Assembly (NCBI RefSeq): GCF_003367505.1
Contig: NZ_PXXX01000031.1
Location: 1-64,000, forward strand
Length of the DNA stretch: 64,000 nucleotides
Direction of reading: 5' to 3'
Source: Lysinibacillus capsici
Lineage (GTDB): Bacteria; Bacillota; Bacilli; Bacillales_A; Planococcaceae
Part shown: positions 19,073 to 27,831 of the stretch, piece by piece
How positions within the stretch are numbered: the first letter of the stretch is position 1
Layout of the letters: each line of letters starts with the position of its first letter
Position numbers and translations under genes: made by a program
Notes under the pieces: model-generated
Databases searched by the model: none
Told to the model about the DNA's origin: nothing
What the model saw: the letters and a program-made list of their open reading frames with translations, nothing else

Positions 19073-19081
19073 TGCATTTTA

Positions 19082-19711
19082 TTATTTATTTGACGTTACT
19101 GTGAAACGGCTATTAACGTGCTGTGGGTTTTCTAATTCATCGACGACAGCCACTGCGTAATCGGCATAGCTGACATAGCTTTCCCCCGCGTCATTTACTA
19201 ATAAGTGGTCGACTCCTGCGGTATAGTGACCTGTACGTGGTCCTTCTGGATCGAAAAATGCAGATGGACTAATAAATGTCCAAGTAATGGATGATTGTTG
19301 TAAATCCTGTAGGTTTTGTCCTTGATATTGCGCTGTTGCTAAATACATGGCTGGGAAATCTGGTGTATCCATCACACGCACTTTTTTCTCTGGGTCCACA
19401 AATAGGCTGCCCGCTCCCCCTACAACCACTAATTTTGTAGGAATACCTTGGAAAATCGAGATCAAATGACGACCCGCTTTGACATGTAAATCTTCTTGTC
19501 CAGCTGGAGCACCGAATGCATTGACAACGACATCGAAGCCTTTTACATCATCTTGCGTCACATCAAACACATCTTTTTCAATTACTGGAATAGCAGCTGT
19601 CATTTTTGCTGCTGAACGAACGATGGCTGTGACCTCATGACCACGTTGTACCGCTTCCTCTACTATTTTTTGTCCAGCTTTTCCTGTTGCACCAATTACG
19701 GCAATTTTCAT
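19082..19711 (-). CDS. NAD(P)H-binding Rossmann protein, YwnB-like
   Basis: A 209-residue atypical short-chain dehydrogenase / NmrA-like protein. MKIAVIGATGKAGQKI carries the GxxGxxG-type nucleotide motif, and VVNAFGAP and WTFISPSAFFDPEGPRTG are typical of the YwnB/YesF-like family. Substrate unknown. The upstream region has an operator (19736-19754) with the same pattern as the one before the Rrf2 gene at 20195, so the two probably form a small regulon, as in the B. subtilis ywnA-ywnB pair. Confidence 0.85.
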   Translation of the reverse strand: MKIAVIGATGKAGQKIVEEAVQRGHEVTAIVRSAAKMTAAIPVIEKDVFDVTQDDVKGFDVVVNAFGAPAGQEDLHVKAGRHLISIFQGIPTKLVVVGGAGSLFVDPEKKVRVMDTPDFPAMYLATAQYQGQNLQDLQQSSITWTFISPSAFFDPEGPRTGHYTAGVDHLLVNDAGESYVSYADYAVAVVDELENPQHVNSRFTVTSNK

Positions 19712-19735
19712 GATTTATTCCTCCTAAGGTTTAGT

Positions 19736-19754
19736 TGTAACCATTTTAGTTACA
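19736..19754. promoter_or_regulatory. Operator site before the ywnB-like gene
   Basis: TGTAACCATTTTAGTTACA has the same TGTAAC-N7-GTTACA pattern as 20212-20230. Confidence 0.7.
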
Positions 19755-19781
19755 GGTTAGATACAAGAAGACCATCTCCGT

Positions 19782-20195
19782 CTAAGTACGAAGCTGATCT
19801 AGCACATCCTGTAGCGTCTGTGCTTGTAATTGCTCTTCCATTGCCAGCCACACAGATGTATAGACACCCTCTAATGTATGCTTGATTTTTTGACCTACTG
19901 CACACGCTGGATTGGGCTCATCATGAATGGCAAATAACTGCTCTGGCCCATCAATTGCCTGATAAATCGCTAGCAGTGTTAAATCCTTTGGCTCTACTAA
20001 TAGCTCATAGCCAGCCATGCCAGAATGAGAAGAAAGTAAGCCAGCTTTTTTTAGCACACCAATCATTCTTCTTACGACTACTGGATTGGTATTCACACTT
20101 CCAGCTATAAAATCGGACGTAAGGAGACTTTTATCAGAGGTTGTAGCAATGAGCGAAAGAATATGGATCGCCACCGAAAATCGACTGTTCACCAT
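19782..20195 (-). CDS. Rrf2-family transcriptional regulator, YwnA-like
   Basis: About 137 residues with the Rrf2 winged helix: MVNSRFSVAIHILSLIA, NPVVVRRMIGVLKKAGLL and GMAGYELL. Only one cysteine (NPACAVG) is present, so it lacks the three-cysteine Fe-S ligand set of IscR/NsrR and resembles YwnA. ATG 20195 is chosen. GTG 20207 is the alternative. It is followed by the YwnB-like gene, and both are preceded by the same palindrome, so autoregulation is likely. Confidence 0.87.
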   Translation of the reverse strand: MVNSRFSVAIHILSLIATTSDKSLLTSDFIAGSVNTNPVVVRRMIGVLKKAGLLSSHSGMAGYELLVEPKDLTLLAIYQAIDGPEQLFAIHDEPNPACAVGQKIKHTLEGVYTSVWLAMEEQLQAQTLQDVLDQLRT

Positions 20196-20211
20196 ATGTA
20201 TCACCACCTGT

Positions 20212-20230
20212 TGTAACTATTATAGTTACA
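20212..20230. promoter_or_regulatory. Operator site before the Rrf2 gene
   Basis: TGTAACTATTATAGTTACA is a perfect inverted repeat (TGTAACTA/TAGTTACA) just upstream of the regulator start. Confidence 0.75.
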
Positions 20231-20300
20231 GGTGCAGAAAAAAGTCAAGCCCTGTCACCTGTATATATTGTGCCCCGTTATGCTGTTGCTAATGTATCGC

Positions 20301-20507
20301 TTATATTTTTTTTACGTAAATGACTAATTCCTGTCGTATTTGACCGTTGTCCTCATAAAAATCTAAATTATGAAATTCATATTTAAAGTGACCTACAGGA
20401 AATGTCACACTTTCTCCTTGCGCTGCTGCCAAAATGCCTGCTACATCTTGTGACACCATATGTAGCAGCTCTTCCCCAGAATAAGAATCGATAAAAATAA
20501 TGTTCAT
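20301..20507 (-). CDS. Small hypothetical protein
   Basis: 68 residues beginning MNIIFIDSYSGEELLHMV. Start chosen because GGAGGTG lies six bases upstream. The open frame continues to 20528, beyond that site. Mixed alpha/beta and acidic, with no recognisable family. It follows a 61-residue gene on the same strand. Confidence 0.6.
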   Translation of the reverse strand: MNIIFIDSYSGEELLHMVSQDVAGILAAAQGESVTFPVGHFKYEFHNLDFYEDNGQIRQELVIYVKKI

Positions 20508-20551
20508 AAAAAACACCTCCATAGCCATTATAGCTTAGGAGGCGCTTACAT

Positions 20552-20737
20552 TTATAGTGTATCTTTATAACCTTTCAAACGAATCTCTTCGATGATTTGC
20601 ATCATTTCTTGAATTTGCTGCTGCGACAATTCGATCTTGTTACAAGAATATGCATGTTGCACAGAACCCATGCTTTGTTCTGGCTCGCTTTGCTGTCGAT
20701 CATATTCATCTACTAGAAGTACCATTGTATTTTTCAC
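20552..20737 (-). CDS. Small hypothetical protein
   Basis: About 61 residues from GTG 20737 (MKNTMVLLVDEYD), with TAGGGGTG upstream. The body is hydrophilic with a Gln/Glu-rich helix (KIELSQQQIQEMMQIIEEIR). No known family. It probably shares a transcript with the next small gene. Confidence 0.5.
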   Translation of the reverse strand: MKNTMVLLVDEYDRQQSEPEQSMGSVQHAYSCNKIELSQQQIQEMMQIIEEIRLKGYKDTL

Positions 20738-20887
20738 AACTATCACCCCTACAATATAATGGACTATTCCCATTATACCAAATAATGCTAATTATACCAT
20801 AATAACTATAATTAATTTCTTTTCATCCAGTCATCCAACTACTTGCCTATTTCGTAAAACAAATAGTTAGTCCTAGATCTTTGTTTG

Positions 20888-20917
20888 AAAAAAACAGCAA
20901 CCAAAATGGCTGCTGTT
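20888..20917 (-). terminator. Terminator of thyA
   Basis: Minus-strand AACAGCA-CC and GG-TGCTGTT stem followed by seven T. Confidence 0.85.
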
Positions 20918-20921
20918 AGCA

Positions 20922-21899
20922 TTATACGGCAATTGGTGCTTTAATCGCAGGATGTGGATCATATCCTTCAATCGATAAATCCTCAAGCTCTATATCAAAG
21001 ATGGATGCTTTATTTGGATTGATGTGCAATGTTGGTAGGTTTCTTGGCTCACGTGATAGCTGTTCTTTCACTTGCTCCACATGGTTTGCATAAATATGTG
21101 CATCCCCAATGCTATGAATAAATTCGCCAACCTCTAGGCCACACTCATGTGCAACCAAATGTGTTAATAAGGCGTAAGACGCAATATTGAATGGACAGCC
21201 TAATAATGTATCAAGGCTTCTTTGCATTAACTGGCAGCTTAATTTACCATTTGCTACATAAAATTGGAACATCACATGGCACGGTGGTAATGCAGCTTTA
21301 CTGCCCTTTGCGCCCGCATTAATGACATCCTCAGGATTCCATGCATTGACAATGATACGGCGTGAATCAGGTTGATGCTTAATCTGATGAATGACATCCT
21401 GTAGCTGATCAAGGCTATCGCCATCAGAGGTTGTCCAATGGCGCCATTGTTTGCCATAGACATTTCCGAGATCTCCATATTGCTGTGCAAAGTCATCATC
21501 TGTTAAGACACGTTCACAAAATGAGGCAAGTTCTTTTTGATACAATGTGTTAAATGACTCGTCTACTAAACAGCGTCGACCAAAATCTGTCATATCAGGA
21601 CCTTTATACTCATCAGATTCCACCCATTTTTTAAATGCCCATTCATCCCAGATGTGGTTATTATGCTGCAATAGGTAACGGATATTGGTATCCCCTTTAA
21701 TAAACCATAATAATTCACTTGCTACAAGCTTAAAGGGCACACGCTTTGTCGTTAGAAGAGGAAAACCTTTGCTTAAATCAAAACGCATTTGATACCCAAA
21801 GACACTGTATGTACCTGTCCCCGTTCGATCCTCTTTCTTTGTGCCATTTTCTAATATATGTTGTAGTAAATTTAAGTACGCGAATTCTGGATGCGTCAT
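20922..21899 (-). CDS. thyA: Thymidylate synthase
   Basis: A 325-residue thymidylate synthase converting dUMP to dTMP with methylene-tetrahydrofolate. Catalytic cysteine in [11 protein letters not shown], dUMP-binding arginines in [13 protein letters not shown], plus [11 protein letters not shown] and the terminal [10 protein letters not shown]. The length is close to the L. casei-type enzyme, which has an insertion, rather than the 264-residue form. No dihydrofolate reductase gene is next to it. Confidence 0.96.
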   Translation of the reverse strand: MTHPEFAYLNLLQHILENGTKKEDRTGTGTYSVFGYQMRFDLSKGFPLLTTKRVPFKLVASELLWFIKGDTNIRYLLQHNNHIWDEWAFKKWVESDEYKGPDMTDFGRRCLVDESFNTLYQKELASFCERVLTDDDFAQQYGDLGNVYGKQWRHWTTSDGDSLDQLQDVIHQIKHQPDSRRIIVNAWNPEDVINAGAKGSKAALPPCHVMFQFYVANGKLSCQLMQRSLDTLLGCPFNIASYALLTHLVAHECGLEVGEFIHSIGDAHIYANHVEQVKEQLSREPRNLPTLHINPNKASIFDIELEDLSIEGYDPHPAIKAPIAV

Positions 21900-21946
21900 T
21901 TTTCTTCAACAGCTCCTTCAAGTTTGCTGTTGATCATTATACCATT

Positions 21947-22855
21947 TCACAACGAATTATTGTTGAGCTCCCTTGAAATTTCACTCTCTGTTGTGACGAA
22001 AAAAGTGGGCAGCAGGATGATATTTAATAAAACAGGTCCAACAATCACTAATAAATCAATGCCAGGACTAAAGTATAATCCAAATGCTGTAATCAGACCC
22101 GATAATACAAGGAACACGATTTGTGCGACAATGATCAAAATCGGCACCAATTGATACAGGTAATTGAGTTTACGGAACTGATGCATATTGTCTGGGTTTT
22201 TAATGATTTTCCTTTTTAACCGTCTGGATAAAATAAGACAAGCAAGCAGTTGGATAGCCATAAAGCAAAAATAAATGACACTGTATAAAAGCAACTGACT
22301 TTTTTGAATGGTGCCATCAAAATGGCCCACTCTTTGGTTTAATAACTCTTGGACTGCCCCCTCATAGACATATTCACGTTCACTTAAAAAAGTAAAGGGC
22401 TCCATAAAGCCAAGCGCTGTCCAATCCTTTGTATTGACAGTCCACTTGGATAATTTACTTGCTAAAATACGCAATTGAATAGGATCTTGCTCGCCAAACA
22501 TCCCTACTAGATGACGATAGGGAATGGCTACTTTTAGCTGACCATCCTGCTTTTCTTGAAATAAATCCTGAATATAAAAGGTATAGGCAACATCGGATTT
22601 ATTGGCCTCATAACGAGTCTCACCAATTTTCCAATGATTAGCTAAGGAAGCTTGAATGCCATTTTTCATTTCTGTATAGGGCATATCCTTATGTAAATGC
22701 TTCGGAATCTTATAAACAAAATGATGATCACTACCTATGAGACCAATTTCTACCTCGACTTTATCCTGATTCACCGTTTTGGCCTTCGTGGTCAATGGAA
22801 TGGTGATCATAGCGATGAGAAAAAAAAGAATAAGTGTTAAAATGCCTTTTTTCAC
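21947..22855 (-). CDS. Membrane protein with extracytoplasmic N-terminal domain
   Basis: 302 residues. It has an N-terminal signal or anchor (ILTLILFFLIAMITIPL), an extracellular domain of about 160 residues, then three membrane helices (about 196-217, 236-257, 262-287) and a short cytosolic tail. The start is GTG after GGGGGA. I do not recognise the family. It is divergent from the ComP-like kinase, and a phased repeat array lies between them, so it may be a target of that system. Confidence 0.65.
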   Translation of the reverse strand: MKKGILTLILFFLIAMITIPLTTKAKTVNQDKVEVEIGLIGSDHHFVYKIPKHLHKDMPYTEMKNGIQASLANHWKIGETRYEANKSDVAYTFYIQDLFQEKQDGQLKVAIPYRHLVGMFGEQDPIQLRILASKLSKWTVNTKDWTALGFMEPFTFLSEREYVYEGAVQELLNQRVGHFDGTIQKSQLLLYSVIYFCFMAIQLLACLILSRRLKRKIIKNPDNMHQFRKLNYLYQLVPILIIVAQIVFLVLSGLITAFGLYFSPGIDLLVIVGPVLLNIILLPTFFVTTESEISRELNNNSL

Positions 22856-22910
22856 GCAAAAGTCCCCCTATTCGTCACTAATGATTAAATTTACCCTATC
22901 ATAGCCATGT

Positions 22911-22973
22911 CCGAAAACACTATTTCGTTATTCCGAAAAAACAATAGTGGTTTTCCGAAACTCGTTATTTCGG
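22911..22973. promoter_or_regulatory. Phased CCGAAA repeat array before the ComP/ComA-like operon
   Basis: CCGAAA occurs at 22911, 22933 and 22955, each exactly 22 bp apart (two helical turns), with partner TTTCG/TTTCGG at 22923-22927 and 22968-22973. CCGAAA-N7-TTTCGG at 22955-22973 is a perfect inverted repeat. The array lies between divergent genes and is a strong candidate for a response-regulator binding site. Confidence 0.6.
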
Positions 22974-23045
22974 TATTCCAAATTTATCAATAATTAGCGA
23001 TAATATATAGGAGATTATGATCATAAGCAAATAAGAGGTTTTACA

Positions 23046-25238
23046 ATGAAAAAATGTACTTATTGTATTTTTCTTACATACTTAATACTCGGTATTTATG
23101 TGTTAGGTATTACCATCAAAACACCCTTTGTGAGTCTCACTCTCGATACAACAAACGGTCAGCCTGTTATTATGGACAGCTATTACCCTCAATGGGCAGA
23201 GCAAAAAAATATTGAAAAAGGAGATGTGATTGTGGCTATCGATGGGCAGCCAGCCATGAAGAATCGCTACGTTCAACAGCAAATGATCATTAGAAGCGCC
23301 AATGCATTAACGATCCAAAAGGCTGATAAGAGTATTCAAACCATTGCTGTCAAACATCGAGACATGCCAGAAGAATTATATTTGCAAATTTTGTTCCCTA
23401 TCTTTTATTTTTTCCTAGCTTTTGGTGTCGCACTTTATGTTTGGCGACGCAATCAAAATAATCTTTCAACGTTTTTATTGATCCTATTTTTATTAACTTG
23501 TTCGACCGCCTATATCAGTACTGGCGCATCAGCTAGAGGAAATATGATTGGGATGTTTGTCATTAGTAGCTGTATTATTTTATGCATGGTTCTCTTTATT
23601 CACTTTTTACAACACTTTTTCAAATACCTACAAATTAAGTGGACCTACCCTCACAGCAAATGGCTGTACTTATTAATACTGTTCATCCCTGGCTTTTATC
23701 TAATGGAGGAAATTGAGCCATCATTACGTGAGTTCACACCTATATTGAACCTAAGTTTATTTGCTGTCCTGGTAGTCTATGCAATTTTTATTTTAGTAAC
23801 GAGTTATTTACGTACTAAATTGGCCAAAATTCGTTTAATTGCGCTTGCCTTTATCGTGCCGTTTTTACCTTTTTTATTATTCTTCGTTACACCTGAAATA
23901 TTAGGACATAAGCCGATACTACACGCTGAAATCGCCGCATTATTTTTATTATTTATTCCGTTCTCTTTTCTGTTCATTCAGGTGAACGAACGATTATTCG
24001 ATATTGAATACCAATTATCACGATTACGCTATTATTCAACGCTAGCCTTTTTCAGTGCGCTTCTGTTGACAGCAGGGATTGCCCTGTTATTCATGGGGGA
24101 GCTATCCATCGTCCATGTCACAAGTATTTTTTTACTTGTCTTTATGGTGATCATTGCAAGCTTTTATATAAAAGAACGCATTGATTTTAAGTATCGAAAA
24201 ATTATCTTCTCTTCTACTGGAAATTATGTACATAATTTATATGCAGCCGTTCAGCGTATGGGCAAAGCAAAAAACCAACAAGAATTATTGGATCGTTTTA
24301 AATATGAAATCACCGAGAAGCTTGGAACCACAGCGTTTCATATCCGGACAATAACAGACGATTCTCCACAGCATGTAAGTTACTATCCGCATTTACTGTT
24401 ACATGATGCTGGTGAGGAAAAGATTATGTTAGAAATACGCCATGCTCTGCAAAAGGAAGAGCTGCTTTGGTTAGAATTGCTTGCACTGTATGTGTCCATG
24501 TTTATCAATAACTTACAGCAAATTGAGGATTTAGTGCGTGAAATTCAGCATATAAAAAATACCAGCGATACACCGCTTCCTTGGCTCGATAAATTGCTAT
24601 GGAATATTATTGAGAAGGAAAAGAGTATTTTAGCACAGGAATTACATGATACCATTTTGCAGGAGCAGCTTCATTTAGCCAGAGAGCTTGATGTCCTAGC
24701 TGGCTCCCCTACTATTCAGAAGGAGACCGTGCTAGCTATACGCGAGCAGCTATTGAATGCAACGAAGGACTTACGAGAATATTGCGAGAACTTAAGTCCC
24801 CCACTATTGGATACCTTTGGTTTACAAATGGCATTAAAAAAACTCATTCAAAAGGTAAAAATAAGGGCTGATTTTTTATTAAGCGCCCAAATTGATCGTG
24901 TAGAATTTCAGGATGTCACCCTGCATCTCGTAGTCTATCGTCTTGTTCAGGAGCTGTTAAATAATGCAATCAAGCATGCCGAAGCAACAGAGGTTTCGCT
25001 TCAATTACAAGCAATCCCTCAAGGCTTTATCCTTCGATACGATGATAATGGTATAGGCTGCGACATTGACGATTTAATACAGTCCTCTGCATCAATGGGC
25101 ATTAATGGCATTCGCGAACGTGTCCGTGCTTTTAATGGTGACATTACCATTCAATCGAGCCTTAACGAGGGCATGCATATTTATATACAAATACAAGAGG
25201 ACGGGGATTCATATGATGAACATACTTATTATAGATGA
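23046..25238 (+). CDS. ComP-like membrane sensor histidine kinase
   Basis: 730 residues. An N-terminal helix is followed by a PDZ-like extracytoplasmic segment (about 38-105, IEKGDVIVAIDGQP), then about eight to nine membrane helices (about 112-375), and a cytosolic kinase. HisKA_3-type dimerisation helix with phospho-acceptor H534 in AQELHDTILQEQ; HATPase boxes ELLNNAIKHAE, YDDNGIGCD and GINGIRERVRAFNGD. It overlaps the response regulator gene by 26 bases. Architecture and partner resemble B. subtilis ComP, but no comQ or comX pheromone gene is upstream, so the signal is unknown. Confidence 0.85.
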   Translation: MKKCTYCIFLTYLILGIYVLGITIKTPFVSLTLDTTNGQPVIMDSYYPQWAEQKNIEKGDVIVAIDGQPAMKNRYVQQQMIIRSANALTIQKADKSIQTIAVKHRDMPEELYLQILFPIFYFFLAFGVALYVWRRNQNNLSTFLLILFLLTCSTAYISTGASARGNMIGMFVISSCIILCMVLFIHFLQHFFKYLQIKWTYPHSKWLYLLILFIPGFYLMEEIEPSLREFTPILNLSLFAVLVVYAIFILVTSYLRTKLAKIRLIALAFIVPFLPFLLFFVTPEILGHKPILHAEIAALFLLFIPFSFLFIQVNERLFDIEYQLSRLRYYSTLAFFSALLLTAGIALLFMGELSIVHVTSIFLLVFMVIIASFYIKERIDFKYRKIIFSSTGNYVHNLYAAVQRMGKAKNQQELLDRFKYEITEKLGTTAFHIRTITDDSPQHVSYYPHLLLHDAGEEKIMLEIRHALQKEELLWLELLALYVSMFINNLQQIEDLVREIQHIKNTSDTPLPWLDKLLWNIIEKEKSILAQELHDTILQEQLHLARELDVLAGSPTIQKETVLAIREQLLNATKDLREYCENLSPPLLDTFGLQMALKKLIQKVKIRADFLLSAQIDRVEFQDVTLHLVVYRLVQELLNNAIKHAEATEVSLQLQAIPQGFILRYDDNGIGCDIDDLIQSSASMGINGIRERVRAFNGDITIQSSLNEGMHIYIQIQEDGDSYDEHTYYR

Positions 25239-25839
25239 CCATCCTGTCGTTTTAGATGGTACGAAAACATTGTTGCAGGATTTAGCCAATGTTCAAATCG
25301 AAACAGAACAGGATTGCGCAGCCGTTTTATCAAGAATGGATACAGCTACCTTTCAGTTGTTTCTCATTGATATCAATATGAAGCCAATCAACGGCATTCA
25401 ACTATCAGAGATGATTAAGAAAAAACAAGCAGATGCATTGATTATTCTTTACACAGGCTACGAACTTTCCGATTATTATGAGCTATTGATTGAGAAAAAA
25501 ATTGACGGTCTATTATCAAAGCTAGCGACAAAGGAGCAAGTGATCCAAACCATTCAAGCAGCCATAAGAGGTGAGATTTTACTGGCAGCCGATTTCATAG
25601 ACTTTGTTCAGCAACGCACCAACCTGCCGAATGTGCAGCAGGAGGTTCTACTGAGCGATAAGGAACAGGAAATACTACAGCTCGTTGCCCAAGGCTGTAC
25701 AAATAAAGCCATCGCCTCTGCAATTGGTGTCACCCAGCGCACGGTGGAGAACTATTTATCGAAGCTATTCGTCAAGCTAAATGTAGAATCGCGGGCAGAG
25801 GCGGTCATTGTTGCGAAGGAAAAAGCATGGATTAAATAA
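25213..25839 (+). CDS. ComA/NarL-family response regulator
   Basis: 208 residues. Receiver domain (1-125) with the acidic pair D9/D10, phospho-acceptor D53 in FLIDINMKPINGIQLSE and the switch lysine in LLSKLATK. LuxR-type HTH at about 145-205 (LSDKEQEILQLVAQGCTNKAIA, TVENYLSKLFVKLNV). DDHPVVLDGTKTLL and YTGYELSDYYE closely resemble ComA. Start at ATG 25213, six bases after GGGG and inside the kinase gene. The frame opens upstream at 25105 but that part is a shadow of the kinase. Confidence 0.88.
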   Translation: MMNILIIDDHPVVLDGTKTLLQDLANVQIETEQDCAAVLSRMDTATFQLFLIDINMKPINGIQLSEMIKKKQADALIILYTGYELSDYYELLIEKKIDGLLSKLATKEQVIQTIQAAIRGEILLAADFIDFVQQRTNLPNVQQEVLLSDKEQEILQLVAQGCTNKAIASAIGVTQRTVENYLSKLFVKLNVESRAEAVIVAKEKAWIK

Positions 25840-25978
25840 TGAGGAAATAGCGTTTCTTTACTATTAGATTACAAATGTAAATTTTTCCTTACTAAAAACG
25901 GAATTTACTGGATATACAAACAATTCTGTACTATAATAAGGGTAATAATTACATTACTTCATTGCTATGATTAAAAAC

Positions 25979-26017
25979 ACGTATTCAAAAGTAATACGAG
26001 CTTTTGAATACGTTTTT
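25979..26017 (+). terminator. Terminator after the two-component operon
   Basis: ACGTATTCAAAAG and CTTTTGAATACGT form a perfect 13-bp stem followed by T-rich sequence. It lies 140 bases after the response regulator and 52 before the cold-shock start. It could also end a short transcript from a TATAAT at about 25931. Confidence 0.85.
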
Positions 26018-26068
26018 TATATGTGATAGAAGCAATTGATTGTTGAATTTTTTTGGGAGGGTGTTTAC

Positions 26069-26269
26069 ATGACACAAGGTACAGTAAAATGGTTTAACGC
26101 AGAAAAAGGTTTTGGCTTCATCGCAGTTGAAGGTGGCAATGATGTATTCGTACATTTCTCAGCTATCCAATCTGATGGCTTCAAAACTTTAGAAGAGGGC
26201 CAAAAAGTTGAATTCGGCGTAGAAGAAGGCAGCCGTGGACCTCAAGCAACGAATGTAGTGAAACTATAA
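26069..26269 (+). CDS. Cold-shock protein (CspA family)
   Basis: A 66-residue single OB-fold RNA chaperone with RNP1 KGFGFI and RNP2 VFVHF, beginning [14 protein letters not shown]. Start at ATG 26069 after GGGAGGGTG. The upstream in-frame codons are leader. Monocistronic, with its own terminator. Confidence 0.97.
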   Translation: MTQGTVKWFNAEKGFGFIAVEGGNDVFVHFSAIQSDGFKTLEEGQKVEFGVEEGSRGPQATNVVKL

Positions 26270-26295
26270 TCTTCACTTAACATAGACGTGCATAT

Positions 26296-26329
26296 AAAAA
26301 GAGACATTCGTAAATGGATGTCTCTTTTT
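26296..26329 (+). terminator. Terminator of the cold-shock gene
   Basis: AAAAAGAGACAT and its near-complement ATGTCTCTTTTT form a 12-bp stem. Confidence 0.9.
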
Positions 26330-26382
26330 CCTGTGTCAGGATTTGCACAGGTAGCCCCACCGTATGAGCCATTCCATCCTGA

Positions 26383-27681
26383 CTAATATAAATGAATTTG
26401 ATAATACTTTTTTGGGCGTCCACGTGTGGTGGACGTGTTGCTTGGTAATTCGTGTGCTAAATTTTTTTCATGGAGCTGCTTTAAAATGCGGTTTGCAGAG
26501 CGTACCGTAATGCCAAGATGTGTACTGAGCAGTTCTCCACTGACGATCGTTGTCGTTAGTTTTTCCAGCATCGCTTCTATTTTTTGTAATTGTAATAAGG
26601 GAATATCATATGTCGTACTTAAATTTTTTAGATGCTGTTGTTTTTCATCGTCAAACTGTAGCATCGTTCCATATAGTAAAGGCCCGATTTCTCTTGAATT
26701 TTCAATAATGTATCCCTGTGTTTCCTTTGAAGAGCAGAGGGTTGCGGCTTTTTTAGCAAACTCCTGACTTTCAATTAGAGAGTCACCAATTCCCCACCCT
26801 ATTCTAACAGGAAACGATAGCTTCTCATTTAAAAAATCAACTAAATGACAATGTGAATAACGATTCGTTGTACTTAAAAATTGCTTATACGTCGTGATAA
26901 TGGCAATAAACGATGCCTCACGATGTACGATAAATGAGCTAGCATACAGTTGTTTGAAATCTAATATAGTTTTATATAAGGCAATTTGCCGATATTCTAG
27001 GTCTTCTATATTCGATTTATCGATCGGAATTAAAATATGCACTACCACTACTTTATTTTGGTTAAGCTGTCGAATTTGCAGTTGATTGAGAAAATGATCT
27101 AATGTTAATTGCATTGCATATTGAGACGGGTAAAAAGCGATAAATGGTATATTTTGATCAGCTAAGCGCTCCCGTATTTCTGCAATGCGGGTAAAGCTCA
27201 AATCAATCTTGTTTTCCTTATGCAATTGTAGATGCCATTCAGCAGCTTTATCGACAATATCGCTACTTGCGTACTCGCTCATCGTTTGGCTAAAAAGATA
27301 AGGTTTTTTTCCTATCGACCATTCATGAATGCCCAAATAGCCGTTTTCCTCATAGCAAAAGTCGATGGCAATGCGATTCATAGCAATCTTTTTCTCATAA
27401 AAAAGCTCCGTAACGGTACGGTAAAAATCACGCTCTGAAATATCAAAATAATGCATGGGTACCGTTGCTTCTTGAAAATGCGTTTGAGCATAAAAATATG
27501 GAATTTGTCCGCTAAAAAGCGCTCCATCTCCCCCTTCCAAATACTTTTCTAAAAGCTCATTCAAATGTTCAAAATCAGTATAAGCATAGTAATGAAATTC
27601 ACAAAAAGAGGGTTTAATTTTTTCAAGCTGTTGAACCCATGAAAGTGAGCGTTTTGCGGTAAAAACATTAATTTTATACAT
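26383..27681 (-). CDS. Predicted transcriptional regulator divergent from abgT
   Basis: 432 residues. The N-terminal part (about 1-150) looks like a ligand-binding domain, the middle (about 190-320) carries a nucleotidyl-cyclase-like segment (FPVRIGWGIGDSLIESQEFAKKA resembles degenerate GGDEF-type regulators). The C-terminus is a winged helix (GELLSTHLGITVRSANRILKQLHEKNL) ending in a basic RGRPKKYY tail. Divergent from the AbgT transporter with a palindrome between them, so it probably controls abgT and the amidohydrolase. Domain names are tentative. Confidence 0.65.
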   Translation of the reverse strand: MYKINVFTAKRSLSWVQQLEKIKPSFCEFHYYAYTDFEHLNELLEKYLEGGDGALFSGQIPYFYAQTHFQEATVPMHYFDISERDFYRTVTELFYEKKIAMNRIAIDFCYEENGYLGIHEWSIGKKPYLFSQTMSEYASSDIVDKAAEWHLQLHKENKIDLSFTRIAEIRERLADQNIPFIAFYPSQYAMQLTLDHFLNQLQIRQLNQNKVVVVHILIPIDKSNIEDLEYRQIALYKTILDFKQLYASSFIVHREASFIAIITTYKQFLSTTNRYSHCHLVDFLNEKLSFPVRIGWGIGDSLIESQEFAKKAATLCSSKETQGYIIENSREIGPLLYGTMLQFDDEKQQHLKNLSTTYDIPLLQLQKIEAMLEKLTTTIVSGELLSTHLGITVRSANRILKQLHEKNLAHELPSNTSTTRGRPKKYYQIHLY

Positions 27682-27760
27682 ACATATAGCTCCTTAATAA
27701 AAAATAAATATTGAAAATAGTCAGAAAATATGGTTTCTTTGTATAAAGGACATAGATTTT

Positions 27761-27784
27761 CAATGTCTTAAAATAGAGACATTG
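27761..27784. promoter_or_regulatory. Operator-like palindrome between regulator and abgT
   Basis: CAATGTCT and AGACATTG are perfect 8-bp arms with an 8-base AT-rich spacer, 47 bases upstream of the abgT start. Confidence 0.6.
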
Positions 27785-27831
27785 GATTCTTAAAGGTTAA
27801 GTCTAATAAAGTATAAAAGGAGATGAAATTT

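Noticed and set aside
23017-23034. Five-codon ORF (MIISK) with GGAG before the ComP-like gene
   Set aside because: Too short to distinguish from chance, and no hairpin is placed to make it a regulatory leader.
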